This document shows positions 13,641 to 20,566 of a stretch of 27,570 nt of DNA, in pieces. A model generated the notes under the pieces. The model did no database searches. It saw nothing but the letters and a program-made list of their open reading frames with translations, and was not told the origin of the DNA. Positions within the stretch are counted from its first letter, which is position 1; every line of letters begins with the position of its first letter. The stretch comes from VRUE01 sp036266075 (GTDB taxonomy: Bacteria; Actinomycetota; Thermoleophilia; Solirubrobacterales; 70-9): positions 1 to 27,570 of the forward strand of contig DATANV010000004.1 of assembly GCA_036266075.1 (NCBI GenBank), written 5' to 3'. The position numbers were made by a program, and so were the translations under genes.

Positions 13641-14477
13641 TTGGCGTCGAATGAGACGCGGATGAGCGCCGATGCCGCGAGGGCCAGGAAGCCGACCGCC
13701 TACGGGCCGGGGATGGACGCGCGCAGTACACGCGTGGCCGAACGGCTCAACCCCTTCATGCTGGTCGCCGCGGCGCTGGTCATCCCCACGGTGGCGATCA
13801 ACGAGTCGCACCCCGGCGGCGGCCTGCTGGAGCTGGCGCAGGTCCTCAACTGGGTCACCTGGATCGCCTTCGTGATCGAGCTGGTGGTGATGCTCTCCGT
13901 CGTTCCCAACCGGCGCGAATGGCTGCTCCACCACCCCCTCGACCTGATCATCGTCGTCTTCACCCCGCCGGTTCTGCCGCCGGGTCTGCAGAGCCTGCGC
14001 GCCCTGCGCCTGCTGCGGCTGTTGCGACTGCTCCGCCTTGCCCAACTCTCGCGCGAGGCCTTCTCGCTGCGGGGCCTGCACTACGCGGCGCTGCTGGCGG
14101 TGCTGACCGCGGTCGCAGGCGGCGCGCTGTTCGTCGGCCTCGAGAGGCACAGCCAGCACCTCACCGCCTGGGACGGCATCTACTGGGCCGTCACCTCGAT
14201 GACCACGCTCGGCTCCAACATCTACCCGACGACGACCGGCGGCGAGATCGTCGGCGTGGTGATCGTCACGGTCGGCATCTCCTTCGTCGCCCTGCTGACG
14301 GGCGCGATCGCGCAGCGCTTCCTCGGCCCCGAGATCGCCGAAGTCGAGCAGGAGCTCGAGGAAGCCGAGCAGACCGCCGAGGCGATCGCGATGCGCGAGC
14401 TGCGCAACGTCCGCGAGCAGCTGGCAGCCCTCGAGATCGCCGTCGAGCGGATGGTCGACGAGCGGTCGACCGACTAG
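13641..14477 (+). CDS. Voltage-gated-type ion channel with non-canonical pore
   Basis: A 278-residue six-helix channel. S1 is near 38-55 and S2-S3 at about 68-108. S4 (118-138) carries Arg at every third position (120, 123, 126, 129, 132), a clear voltage-sensor pattern. The pore helix is W-D-G-I-Y-W-A-V-T-S-M-T. The selectivity filter reads T-L-G-S-N-I-Y-P (189-196) where potassium channels have T-V-G-Y-G-D-x-Y-P. S6 ends G-A-I-A-Q-R-F. An acidic coiled coil follows (about 231-270), probably for tetramer assembly. Loss of G-Y-G suggests altered or non-selective cation conduction. TTG 13641 is the first start; ATG 13662 (M-S-A-D) is an equally plausible start. The gene stands alone. Confidence 0.82.
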   Translation: MASNETRMSADAARARKPTAYGPGMDARSTRVAERLNPFMLVAAALVIPTVAINESHPGGGLLELAQVLNWVTWIAFVIELVVMLSVVPNRREWLLHHPLDLIIVVFTPPVLPPGLQSLRALRLLRLLRLLRLAQLSREAFSLRGLHYAALLAVLTAVAGGALFVGLERHSQHLTAWDGIYWAVTSMTTLGSNIYPTTTGGEIVGVVIVTVGISFVALLTGAIAQRFLGPEIAEVEQELEEAEQTAEAIAMRELRNVREQLAALEIAVERMVDERSTD

Positions 14478-14488
14478 CGGTAGACCGC
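14453..14488. terminator. Paired hairpins at the end of the channel gene
   Basis: GGTCGAC (14453-14459) pairs with GTCGACC (14465-14471) across the last codons. AGCGGT-AG-ACCGCT (14475-14488) forms a second short palindrome. They lie at a convergent junction with the orphan exported gene. There is no T-run, so termination is only a guess. Confidence 0.25.
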
Positions 14489-14501
14489 TCGCCGTTACCG
14501 G

Positions 14502-15155
14502 CTAGCCAACCCAGACGCCGATCTGATTTCCAGGCAGCCCGCCTTTGTCTTCGTAGCCCTTGATTGTGAAAGCGCCGTCCAGGGCGGCGTCTTCTCCAGT
14601 GCCGATCAATTCGCAGGCGAACCCACCGATCTTTTCGTAGATGATTCCTTCGACTGTCGCTGTAACTTCGAAATCGCGCGAGCTTTTTTCGCCATAGCTG
14701 TTGTAGTGGACCCCGCCGGCGGGTGTCTGCGCCGGGATTTTTAGGGTGCAGTTGATCGCGGGTATCGAGATTTCGATCTTTTCGTTTTTCGGGCACTCGA
14801 CGTGGATTGGAGCGTCTTCGTTGATTGTGGTACTTGTCATGACTGTGGCGCAGCCATGCAGGTTGATCGTCGCTTCGGTTTTGCCGAAATGGCATTCTTT
14901 GTATGACGGTTCGATTGTCACTTCAGTCGTTGGATTCGCCGAAACTGTGGCGTGAGCATGCGATTTGCTGCATTCCAGGGTCAAGCCCGGCAGTGTGAAC
15001 GTCACCGGCTCTAGCGGACTGCTGTCTCCTGTCAGGACGGTTGGATTCGTTTCAGAGTGGAATTCATGGGCCGATGCCGAAGCTGCCGCAACCGCACAAA
15101 TCGCGAGTGCAGTCACGAGGATCAGCGGTGCGAGGGACCTAGGATGGCGAGTCAT
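14502..15155 (-). CDS. Exported cysteine-containing protein of unknown function
   Basis: A 217-residue protein I cannot assign. Residues 1-29 form a good Sec signal peptide (basic start, L-A-P-L-I-L-V-T-A-L-A-I-C-A-V-A, cleavage after A-S-A-S-A). The mature part is beta-rich with six cysteines outside the signal (L-E-C-S-K, K-E-C-H-F, H-G-C-A-T, V-E-C-P-K, I-N-C-T-L, F-A-C-E-L), enough for three disulfides. Aromatic and Thr/Glu-rich strands alternate, suggesting a small extracellular domain. I associate similar exported proteins with large paralogous sets in Solirubrobacterales, but this is memory, not a search. Its codons end in A/T far more than those of its neighbours, so it may be recently acquired or under different selection. 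A ribosome site (AGGAACG) precedes ATG 15155. Confidence 0.7.
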   Translation of the reverse strand: MTRHPRSLAPLILVTALAICAVAAASASAHEFHSETNPTVLTGDSSPLEPVTFTLPGLTLECSKSHAHATVSANPTTEVTIEPSYKECHFGKTEATINLHGCATVMTSTTINEDAPIHVECPKNEKIEISIPAINCTLKIPAQTPAGGVHYNSYGEKSSRDFEVTATVEGIIYEKIGGFACELIGTGEDAALDGAFTIKGYEDKGGLPGNQIGVWVG

Positions 15156-15168
15156 CTTTCGTTCCTAT

Positions 15169-15186
15169 CTGGCGGACTGCCGCCAG
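15169..15186. promoter_or_regulatory. Leader hairpin of the exported orphan
   Basis: CTGGCGG and CCGCCAG form a perfect 7-bp stem with a four-base loop, 13 bp upstream of the start codon and just before the ribosome site. It could protect the mRNA or modulate initiation. Confidence 0.45.
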
Positions 15187-15230
15187 GCGCCCCATAGCGC
15201 CAGTCGCCGAGCCGCCTTGGATTCATGCAT

Positions 15231-15259
15231 GGCATAGCCAAGACAGCCGCGATGGTCAA
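15231..15259 (-). promoter_or_regulatory. Sigma70-type promoter for the exported orphan
   Basis: On the minus strand TTGACC (15254-15259, 5 of 6 matches) and TATGCC (15231-15236) are spaced by 17 bp. Transcription would start near 15224, leaving a leader of about 69 nt that contains the hairpin at 15169. Confidence 0.45.
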
Positions 15260-15271
15260 GGAAATATGAGC

Positions 15272-15279
15272 AAAAAAAA
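15272..15279 (-). terminator. T8 tract after the acetyl-CoA synthetase gene
   Basis: Eight T in a row on the minus strand begin one base after the stop codon of the synthetase. It is by far the longest T-run in the window. Only a weak hairpin can be drawn in the last codons, so intrinsic termination is possible but incomplete. Confidence 0.35.
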
Positions 15280-15280
15280 C

Positions 15281-17260
15281 TTATGCCTCGTCTGCGCGGG
15301 CGGCGACCTTGCGCTCCAGTTCCTGCATCACTTCGGGGTCGCGCAGGGTGGTGACGTCGCCCAGCTCGCGACCCTCGGCGATGTCGCGCAGGAGGCGGCG
15401 CATGATCTTGCCGGAACGCGTCTTCGGTAGATCGCCGGACCAGATCACCCGCTTGGGGCGCGCCAGCTTGCCGATCCGCTCGGCGACGTGGTCGCGCAGC
15501 TCGGCGACCATCTTTTCGTCCCCCTCGAGGTCGCCCTCGAGCGTGACGAAGGCGCAGATCGCTTGGCCGGTGTCCTCGTCAGACTGGCCAATCACCGCCG
15601 ACTCGGCGACTTTCGGGTGGGAGACGATCGCCGACTCGACCTCGGCCGTCGAGAGGCGGTGCCCGGAGACGTTGATCACGTCGTCGATCCGTCCCAACAC
15701 CCAGAAGTAGCCGTCCTCGTCTTCGCGTGCCGCGTCGCCGACCAGGTAGGTCTCGGGGCCGAAGCGCGAGAAGTAGGTCTCGACGAAGCGCTCCTCCTCG
15801 CGGTAGAGCGTACGCAGCATCCCTGGCCAGGGCCGCCGCAGGACGAGCAGGCCCTCACGCTCGGAGATCGGCTCGCCGCCCTCGTCGAATACGGCGGCGT
15901 CGATGCCCGGCAGCGGCCGCGTCGCCGAGCCGGGCTTGGTCGCGGTGATCCCAGGCAGCGGCGAGATCATGATGTGGCCGGTCTCCGTCTGCCACCAGGT
16001 GTCGATGATCGGGCAGCGTTCGCCGCCGATCACATTGTGGTACCAGAGCCAGGCCTTGGGGTTGATCGGCTCGCCGACGCTCCCCAGCAGTCGCAGCGAG
16101 GAGAGGTCGTGCGCTTCGGGGTACGCCGCCCCCCATTTCATGCAGGCGCGGATCGCCGTCGGCGCCGTGTAGAGGATGGTCGCGCCGTAGCGCTCGACGA
16201 CCTCCCACCAGACGTCCTTGTCGGGGTAGTCGGGGGCACCCTCGTACATCACGCTGGTCGCCCCGTTGGCGAGCGGCCCGTAGACGATGTAGGAGTGACC
16301 GGTGACCCAGCCGACGTCGGCGGCACACCAGTAGACGTCCTCCTCGGGCTTCAGGTCGAAGACGTAACGGTGGGTGTAAGCGACGCCCGTCAGGTAACCG
16401 CCGGTGGTGTGGAGGATCCCCTTCGGCTTGGCGGTCGAGCCGGAGGTGTAGAGGATGAAGAGAGGGTCCTCGGCGCTCATCGGCTCGGCCGGACACTCGG
16501 CCGCGGCGGCGGCCATCGCCTCGTCGAACCAGACGTCGCGCCCGTCACGCATCGCGCACTCGGCGCCCGTGTGACGGACGACGAAGATCGTCTCGATCGA
16601 GCCGACGTCGGCCAGCACCCGGTCGACCTCGGGCTTGACCGGCGCCGTCTTGCCCTTGCGGCGGGCACTGTCGACCGTGATCAGCGCCTTCGCCTCGGAG
16701 AACTCCATTCGCTCGCGCACTGCCTCGGCCGAGAAGCCGCCGAAGACGACGTTGTGTGGGGCGCCGATCCGCGCGCAGGCGAGCATCGCAACCACGACCT
16801 CGGGGATCATCGGCAGGTAGATGCCGACCACGTCGCCCTTCTCGATGCCATGGTCGCGGAGGGCGTTGGCGAAGCGCTGAACGTCGGCCAGCAGCTCGGC
16901 ATAGGTGACGTCGCGCTCCTCGCCCTCCTCGCCCCGCCAGTGATAGGCGACGCGGTCCCCCCTCCCCGCCTCGACGTGGCGGTCGAGGCAGTTGGCGGAG
17001 GCGTTCAGCCGGCCGTCGGCAAACCACTTGAAGAACGGCGGCTGGGACTCGTCGAGCGCCTGACTCGGCTCCTGCGCCCAGTCGAGCAGCTCGATCGCCT
17101 GCCGCAGCCACCAGGCCTCGGGCTCGGCAGCCGCCTCCTCATAGACCGCCGGGTCGCTCCACAGCGCCGTCCGGCGAAACTCCTCCGGCGGCTCGAAGCG
17201 CTCGACCTCGAGCAGCTCGCTCAGAGTGCGTTCCAGATCCGTTCCCCCGTTGCCGCTCAA
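15281..17260 (-). CDS. acs: Acetyl-CoA synthetase (AMP-forming)
   Basis: A 659-residue ANL-family enzyme: acetate, ATP and CoA to acetyl-CoA, AMP and PPi, in the cytoplasm. The length is the usual one for Acs. The P-loop-like core is Y-T-S-G-S-T-A-K-P-K-G (271-281). D-T-W-W-Q-T-E-T-G carries the Trp that shortens the acyl pocket in true acetate enzymes. The hinge region L-G-R-I-D-D-V-I-N-V-S-G-H-R-L precedes the C-terminal domain. P-K-T-R-S-G-K-I-M-R-R places the catalytic, acetylation-controlled Lys at 618. The start is TTG at 17260 with AAGGAG 6 nt upstream. It is divergent from the MBL-rhodanese gene, with a palindrome between them. No acetyltransferase or deacetylase is adjacent. Confidence 0.93.
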   Translation of the reverse strand: MSGNGGTDLERTLSELLEVERFEPPEEFRRTALWSDPAVYEEAAAEPEAWWLRQAIELLDWAQEPSQALDESQPPFFKWFADGRLNASANCLDRHVEAGRGDRVAYHWRGEEGEERDVTYAELLADVQRFANALRDHGIEKGDVVGIYLPMIPEVVVAMLACARIGAPHNVVFGGFSAEAVRERMEFSEAKALITVDSARRKGKTAPVKPEVDRVLADVGSIETIFVVRHTGAECAMRDGRDVWFDEAMAAAAAECPAEPMSAEDPLFILYTSGSTAKPKGILHTTGGYLTGVAYTHRYVFDLKPEEDVYWCAADVGWVTGHSYIVYGPLANGATSVMYEGAPDYPDKDVWWEVVERYGATILYTAPTAIRACMKWGAAYPEAHDLSSLRLLGSVGEPINPKAWLWYHNVIGGERCPIIDTWWQTETGHIMISPLPGITATKPGSATRPLPGIDAAVFDEGGEPISEREGLLVLRRPWPGMLRTLYREEERFVETYFSRFGPETYLVGDAAREDEDGYFWVLGRIDDVINVSGHRLSTAEVESAIVSHPKVAESAVIGQSDEDTGQAICAFVTLEGDLEGDEKMVAELRDHVAERIGKLARPKRVIWSGDLPKTRSGKIMRRLLRDIAEGRELGDVTTLRDPEVMQELERKVAARADEA

Positions 17261-17306
17261 CCTGCGCTCCTTCCATGGCCGCTACCCTGGGCCGGAACGG
17301 TACCCC

Positions 17307-17320
17307 TTCGATCTATCGAA
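17307..17320. promoter_or_regulatory. Palindrome upstream of the MBL-rhodanese gene
   Basis: TTCGAT-CT-ATCGAA is a perfect inverted repeat, 14 bp before ATG 17335 and 46 bp before the divergent synthetase start. It is placed to act as an operator if transcription begins downstream of TACCCT (17283-17288). The binding protein is unknown. Confidence 0.4.
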
Positions 17321-17334
17321 GCAAACCGTCCACC

Positions 17335-18723
17335 ATGTTCTTCCGCCAGATAATCCACGAGGACCTTGGCTGCGCCTCCTACCTGGTCGGCGACAGCGGC
17401 TCCGGCGTCGCGGGGGTGGTCGACCCGCAGTGGGACATCGACCCCTACCTGCACCTGGCGCGCCTGCACGGAGCGCGGATCGAGCACGTGCTGGAGACCC
17501 ACAACCACGCCGACCACGTCTCCGGGCACGGCCGCCTGGCGCGGGCGACCGGAGCGACGATCCACGTCAGCGAGCTGGCCGGCGCCGAGTACGAGCACGA
17601 GCCTCTCGCCGACGGCGACCTGCTCGAGCTGGGTGAGGACGTGACGATCGAGGCGATCCACACCCCTGGCCACCGCCCCGAGCACACCTCCTTCCTGCTG
17701 CGCGACGCGAGCCGCGGCGGCGACCCTGTCGCCGTCCTGACCGGTGACTCGCTGTTCGTCGGCGATGTCGCCCGCCCCGATCTCGCGGTCGAGCCCCGCG
17801 AGGGCGCCGCCGACATCTTCCGCTCGCTACACGAGCGGCTGCTCTCGCTGCCGGACGAGGTTGAGGTCTGGCCCGGCCATCTCGGCGGCTCGCTTTGCGG
17901 CAGCTCCGGCATCGACCTGAAGACCTCTTCGACTATCGGCTTCGAGCGCGGCCACAACCGGGCGCTGGCCTTCGCCGAGGAGGCCGAGTTCGTCGAGGAC
18001 GCGGTCGCCTCGCTGGGGGAGCGGCCGCCCAACGTCGAGCACATCGTCGCGCTCAACAGCGGGCCGCTGGTCGAGGCGATCGGAGCGCCGGCGCGGCTCA
18101 GCCCACGCCGCTTCGAGGCGGCGATCACCGAGGGCGCGCTGGCCGTCGATTGCCGCACCAACGAGCAGTTCGACGAGGCCCATATCCCGGGTGCGATCAG
18201 CGCCTCCGCCTACGACACGGGCTTCGGCACCAAGGTCGCCCAGGTCGTGCCGCCGGATGCCGAGGTGGTGGTCGTCGCCGCCTCGGACGGCAACGAGCTG
18301 GACGCGGCCGAGCTGCTGGCCGCCGTCGGCCTGAAGGTGCGCGGCTTCCTCGGCGGCGGGATGAGCGCCTGGCGGGCCGAGGAACGGGCAGTGCAGAGGA
18401 TCGAGCCGATCGGCCCGGCGGAGCTGGCCGCCCTGCTCGATGGCGACGGGGGGCCGCTGGTCCTCGACGTGCGCGGCGCCGACGAGTTCGCCACGGGCCA
18501 CATCGCCGGCGCGCTGCACATCCCCTACGGCGAGCTGCCGCGACGACTAGACGAGCTGCCCCGCGACCGACCGGTCGCGGCGATCTGCAAGGGCGGCAAA
18601 CGCAGTGGCCTGGCCGCCTCGGTCCTGCAGCGCGAGGGCTTCGAGACGATCCACGTCGCCCGCGGCGGCGTCGGCACCTGGCAGGCCGAAGGCCGCCCGG
18701 TCGAGACCGAGCCAGCCGCCTAG
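17335..18723 (+). CDS. MBL-fold persulfide dioxygenase-like protein with two rhodanese domains
   Basis: A 462-residue fusion. The MBL domain (about 1-240) is ETHE1-like: H-N-H-A-D-H (56-61), H-T-P-G-H (109-113), D138 in T-G-D-S-L-F and H182 in W-P-G-H. These match the mononuclear-iron ligands of persulfide dioxygenases. The first rhodanese domain (about 255-350) has no Cys at the active-loop position, reading V-V-A-A-S-D-G-N. The second (about 360-455) has A-I-C-K-G-G-K-R-S, with Cys418 intact. The expected role is detoxification of glutathione- or other thiol-bound persulfide in sulfide metabolism. ATG 17335 begins the conserved fold; an in-frame ATG at 17275 would add 20 uncharacteristic residues. 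No sulfide reductase gene is nearby. Confidence 0.87.
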   Translation: MFFRQIIHEDLGCASYLVGDSGSGVAGVVDPQWDIDPYLHLARLHGARIEHVLETHNHADHVSGHGRLARATGATIHVSELAGAEYEHEPLADGDLLELGEDVTIEAIHTPGHRPEHTSFLLRDASRGGDPVAVLTGDSLFVGDVARPDLAVEPREGAADIFRSLHERLLSLPDEVEVWPGHLGGSLCGSSGIDLKTSSTIGFERGHNRALAFAEEAEFVEDAVASLGERPPNVEHIVALNSGPLVEAIGAPARLSPRRFEAAITEGALAVDCRTNEQFDEAHIPGAISASAYDTGFGTKVAQVVPPDAEVVVVAASDGNELDAAELLAAVGLKVRGFLGGGMSAWRAEERAVQRIEPIGPAELAALLDGDGGPLVLDVRGADEFATGHIAGALHIPYGELPRRLDELPRDRPVAAICKGGKRSGLAASVLQREGFETIHVARGGVGTWQAEGRPVETEPAA

Positions 18724-18726
18724 CGG

Positions 18727-18776
18727 GACGTGCCGGGAGTTAGACACCACTGAGGGCAGTGAATAACCGGCACGTC
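18727..18776. repeat. 46-bp palindromic element, copy B
   Basis: GACGTGCCGG (18727-18736) pairs perfectly with CCGGCACGTC (18767-18776); the core is 46 bp (18729-18774). The centre carries its own perfect stem, CACTG-AGGG-CAGTG (18748-18761), different in sequence from copies A and C. It fills the 55-bp gap between convergent genes, ending 2 bp before the stop codon of the NlpC gene, where it could work as a bidirectional transcription barrier. Confidence 0.75.
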
Positions 18777-18778
18777 AG

Positions 18779-19996
18779 TTAGTAGCCGGGGGGGTGGCGG
18801 GCAATGAAGCCTTCGGTCGAGCTGACCGGGGAGGGGTGCCAGCGGGGGCCGGGGCCGCCGACGGTGTCGAAGGCGAGGCCGGCGATGATCACCCAGGCGT
18901 GGCCGGAGTTGGCGTAGACGGTGATCCAGTGGCCAGCGCCGGCTTCACCCCAGGTCTCGAGCCCGGTCGAGTCGAGCGGGCTTTCGAGGAAGCCGCCGCC
19001 GTGCAGAGCGAAGCTGACCGCGCCCGAGCAGTCGTAACCGGACGATTCGAAGGAGCCGTGGCCACCGCCCCAAACGTATGACGTGGTGGCGATCGAGTTG
19101 GCGGCTTCGATCGCTGCGGCAACCGCCGGCGGCGCCCCGCTCGGCACGCTGGCCTGGCTTTCGGAGATGTATTCGGCACTCTCGCCGGGGGTCAGCGGCG
19201 CCGGGACGGAGCTGGTCGGGGCCGGCCCCCCGGCCGCCGCGATCTGCGAGGAGATCGCGGCGAGGTTGTCGCTCAGCGCCTGTTCGCGCGACTCGAGCGA
19301 TTCGAGGTCGGCCTGGCGCTCGGCCTGGGCTTCCTTCAGCTCGGCGAAGCGAGCTGCCGCCTCGGCTTTGGCCGCGGCGGCTTCGCGCTCCTTGACGGCG
19401 ATCGCGTCGCGCGCTTCCTTCAGCTGCCGGCGGATCGCCGCCATGCGCTTGACCGCGGCCTTGGCTTCGTCGCGCAGTCCCTTGACCCGGTCGGCCACGG
19501 CGTTGTCGTAGTCCTGGACGCGGCTCAGATATTCGGCCCGGGCATTGACCTGCGACCAACTCTGCGAGTCGACGACGACGCTGAGGACGTCGGGGCTGCC
19601 GGTCTCGTAGATCGCGACCAGCCGTTCGCGCAGCACGCCGAGGGCACGGTGCAGGCGGGCGCGAACCACAGCCAGGTGGCGCTTCTCCGCCGCCAGCTTG
19701 GCGCTGGCCGCGTCGAGTTCCCCCTGCTTCTCCCCCAGTTCGTCCTCGAGCGCCAACTGCCGCTGGCGCAGCTTCGAGACTTCGCCCAGCATCGAGTCGA
19801 TAGCCCGGTTCTGTTCTTCGATCGTCGCGCTGAGCGAACTCTCGCTCTCGCGGACCTGGCTCAGCTTGCCCTGCGTGGCGTCGAGCTTCTCCTGCAGCGT
19901 CGCCGCCGGGGCGCCGGCCACCCAGCAAAGGGCAACCAGCAGCAGAGCCGCCGGCAGCAGCAGGCGGCGCGAGGTGCCGCGGAGGGAAACGAACAT
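18779..19996 (-). CDS. Exported NlpC/P60 peptidoglycan hydrolase with coiled-coil domain
   Basis: A 405-residue cell-wall hydrolase. A signal peptide covers about 1-32 (L-L-L-P-A-A-L-L-L-V-A-L, cleavage near A-P-A-A-T). Residues of about 33-250 are a long heptad-rich coiled coil, as in RipA- and FtsEX-controlled hydrolases, where it gates activity. A Pro/Ser linker leads to the NlpC/P60 domain (about 290-405): Y-V-W-G-G-G-H-G, then Y-D-C-S-G-A-V (nucleophile Cys323) and S-G-H-A-W-V (His366). The third polar residue is not certain. It would cleave peptide stems (D-Glu to meso-DAP type bonds) outside the membrane. The start ATG overlaps one arm of an inverted repeat, and a TAGCGT -10 box ends 8 nt upstream. 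Confidence 0.88.
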   Translation of the reverse strand: MFVSLRGTSRRLLLPAALLLVALCWVAGAPAATLQEKLDATQGKLSQVRESESSLSATIEEQNRAIDSMLGEVSKLRQRQLALEDELGEKQGELDAASAKLAAEKRHLAVVRARLHRALGVLRERLVAIYETGSPDVLSVVVDSQSWSQVNARAEYLSRVQDYDNAVADRVKGLRDEAKAAVKRMAAIRRQLKEARDAIAVKEREAAAAKAEAAARFAELKEAQAERQADLESLESREQALSDNLAAISSQIAAAGGPAPTSSVPAPLTPGESAEYISESQASVPSGAPPAVAAAIEAANSIATTSYVWGGGHGSFESSGYDCSGAVSFALHGGGFLESPLDSTGLETWGEAGAGHWITVYANSGHAWVIIAGLAFDTVGGPGPRWHPSPVSSTEGFIARHPPGY

Positions 19997-20028
19997 CGCG
20001 CGGCACGCTAGCGAAGCGGCCGCGCGAT
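19995..20028. promoter_or_regulatory. Inverted repeat across the promoter and start of the NlpC gene
   Basis: ATCGCGCGG (19995-20003) and CCGCGCGAT (20020-20028) are perfect 9-bp arms 16 bp apart. The minus-strand -10 candidate TAGCGT (plus strand 20005-20010) lies between them, and the left arm includes the start codon. It could be an operator, or an mRNA hairpin that hides the start if transcription begins farther upstream. Confidence 0.45.
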
Positions 20029-20047
20029 TGTTAGGAGTTGCTAATAA

Positions 20048-20067
20048 CCTGCAATCTCAGTTGCAGG
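20048..20067 (-). terminator. Hairpin next to the stop codon of the SHOCT gene
   Basis: CCTGCAA and TTGCAGG form a perfect 7-bp stem with a six-base loop, directly abutting the stop codon. On the minus strand TTATTAGC follows, a modest T-rich tail. It is the best intrinsic-terminator candidate in the window and would insulate the NlpC promoter downstream. Confidence 0.5.
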
Positions 20068-20457
20068 TCAGGCGAGCAGTTTGACCTTTGCCTTCTCGAA
20101 CTCCTCGCTGGAGATCGCGCCCTTTTCCTTCAGGTCGTTGAGCTTGTGCAGCTCGTCGGCCGGCGAGCTGTGCGCCTGTTCGCGGATGTAGGCGTCCATG
20201 TGGTGCTTGGCCTCGGCCTGCGCTTTGATCGTCCGTTCGCGCATCCCCTCGCCGCGCGCAATCAGGTAGACGAGCGCCGTTATGAACGGGATCACCACGA
20301 GGAAGAGGACCCAGGCGGCCTTCCCCCAGCCGGACATCTCGTGGTCGCGGAAGAGGTCGCTAAGGATCGTGATCAGGATCCAGATCCAGATTACGAAGAA
20401 GAAGATCTCGAGAGCGAGCCAGAGGGCTTCGCCGAAATTGACGTCTGCGAACGGCAC
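20068..20457 (-). CDS. Membrane protein with phospholipase D-type N-terminal region and SHOCT domain
   Basis: A 129-residue protein. Two hydrophobic helices (about 10-33, L-E-I-F-F-F-V-I-W-I-W-I-L, and about 45-67, A-A-W-V-L-F-L-V-V-I-P-F-I-T-A) match the PLDc_N membrane hairpin of actinobacteria. A charged linker leads to a C-terminal SHOCT motif (about 101-128): D-E-L-H-K-L-N-D-L-K-E-K-G-A-I-S-S-E-E-F, in parts, ending E-K-A-K-V-K-L-L. SHOCT motifs are thought to mediate oligomerisation. No catalytic residues are present. The start is GTG at 20457 with AAAGGA upstream. Similar stand-alone genes are common in the phylum; the role is unknown. A CATAAT box near 20475 may be its -10. Confidence 0.82.
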   Translation of the reverse strand: MPFADVNFGEALWLALEIFFFVIWIWILITILSDLFRDHEMSGWGKAAWVLFLVVIPFITALVYLIARGEGMRERTIKAQAEAKHHMDAYIREQAHSSPADELHKLNDLKEKGAISSEEFEKAKVKLLA

Positions 20458-20566
20458 GTGGGGTCCTTTCGTCGATTATGGGTGCAGCACCTCCGTTCTT
20501 CACCACGCTATTGGTCGCTCCTGCGCAGCGCATCCGTACTTTTCGGCCTTTCTCCAGCCGGCGAGG

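Noticed and set aside
15488..17353. 621-codon open frame on + strand
   Set aside because: It lies antisense to the acetyl-CoA synthetase gene, is Arg/Asp/Val-rich without domains, and follows from GC-rich codon bias.
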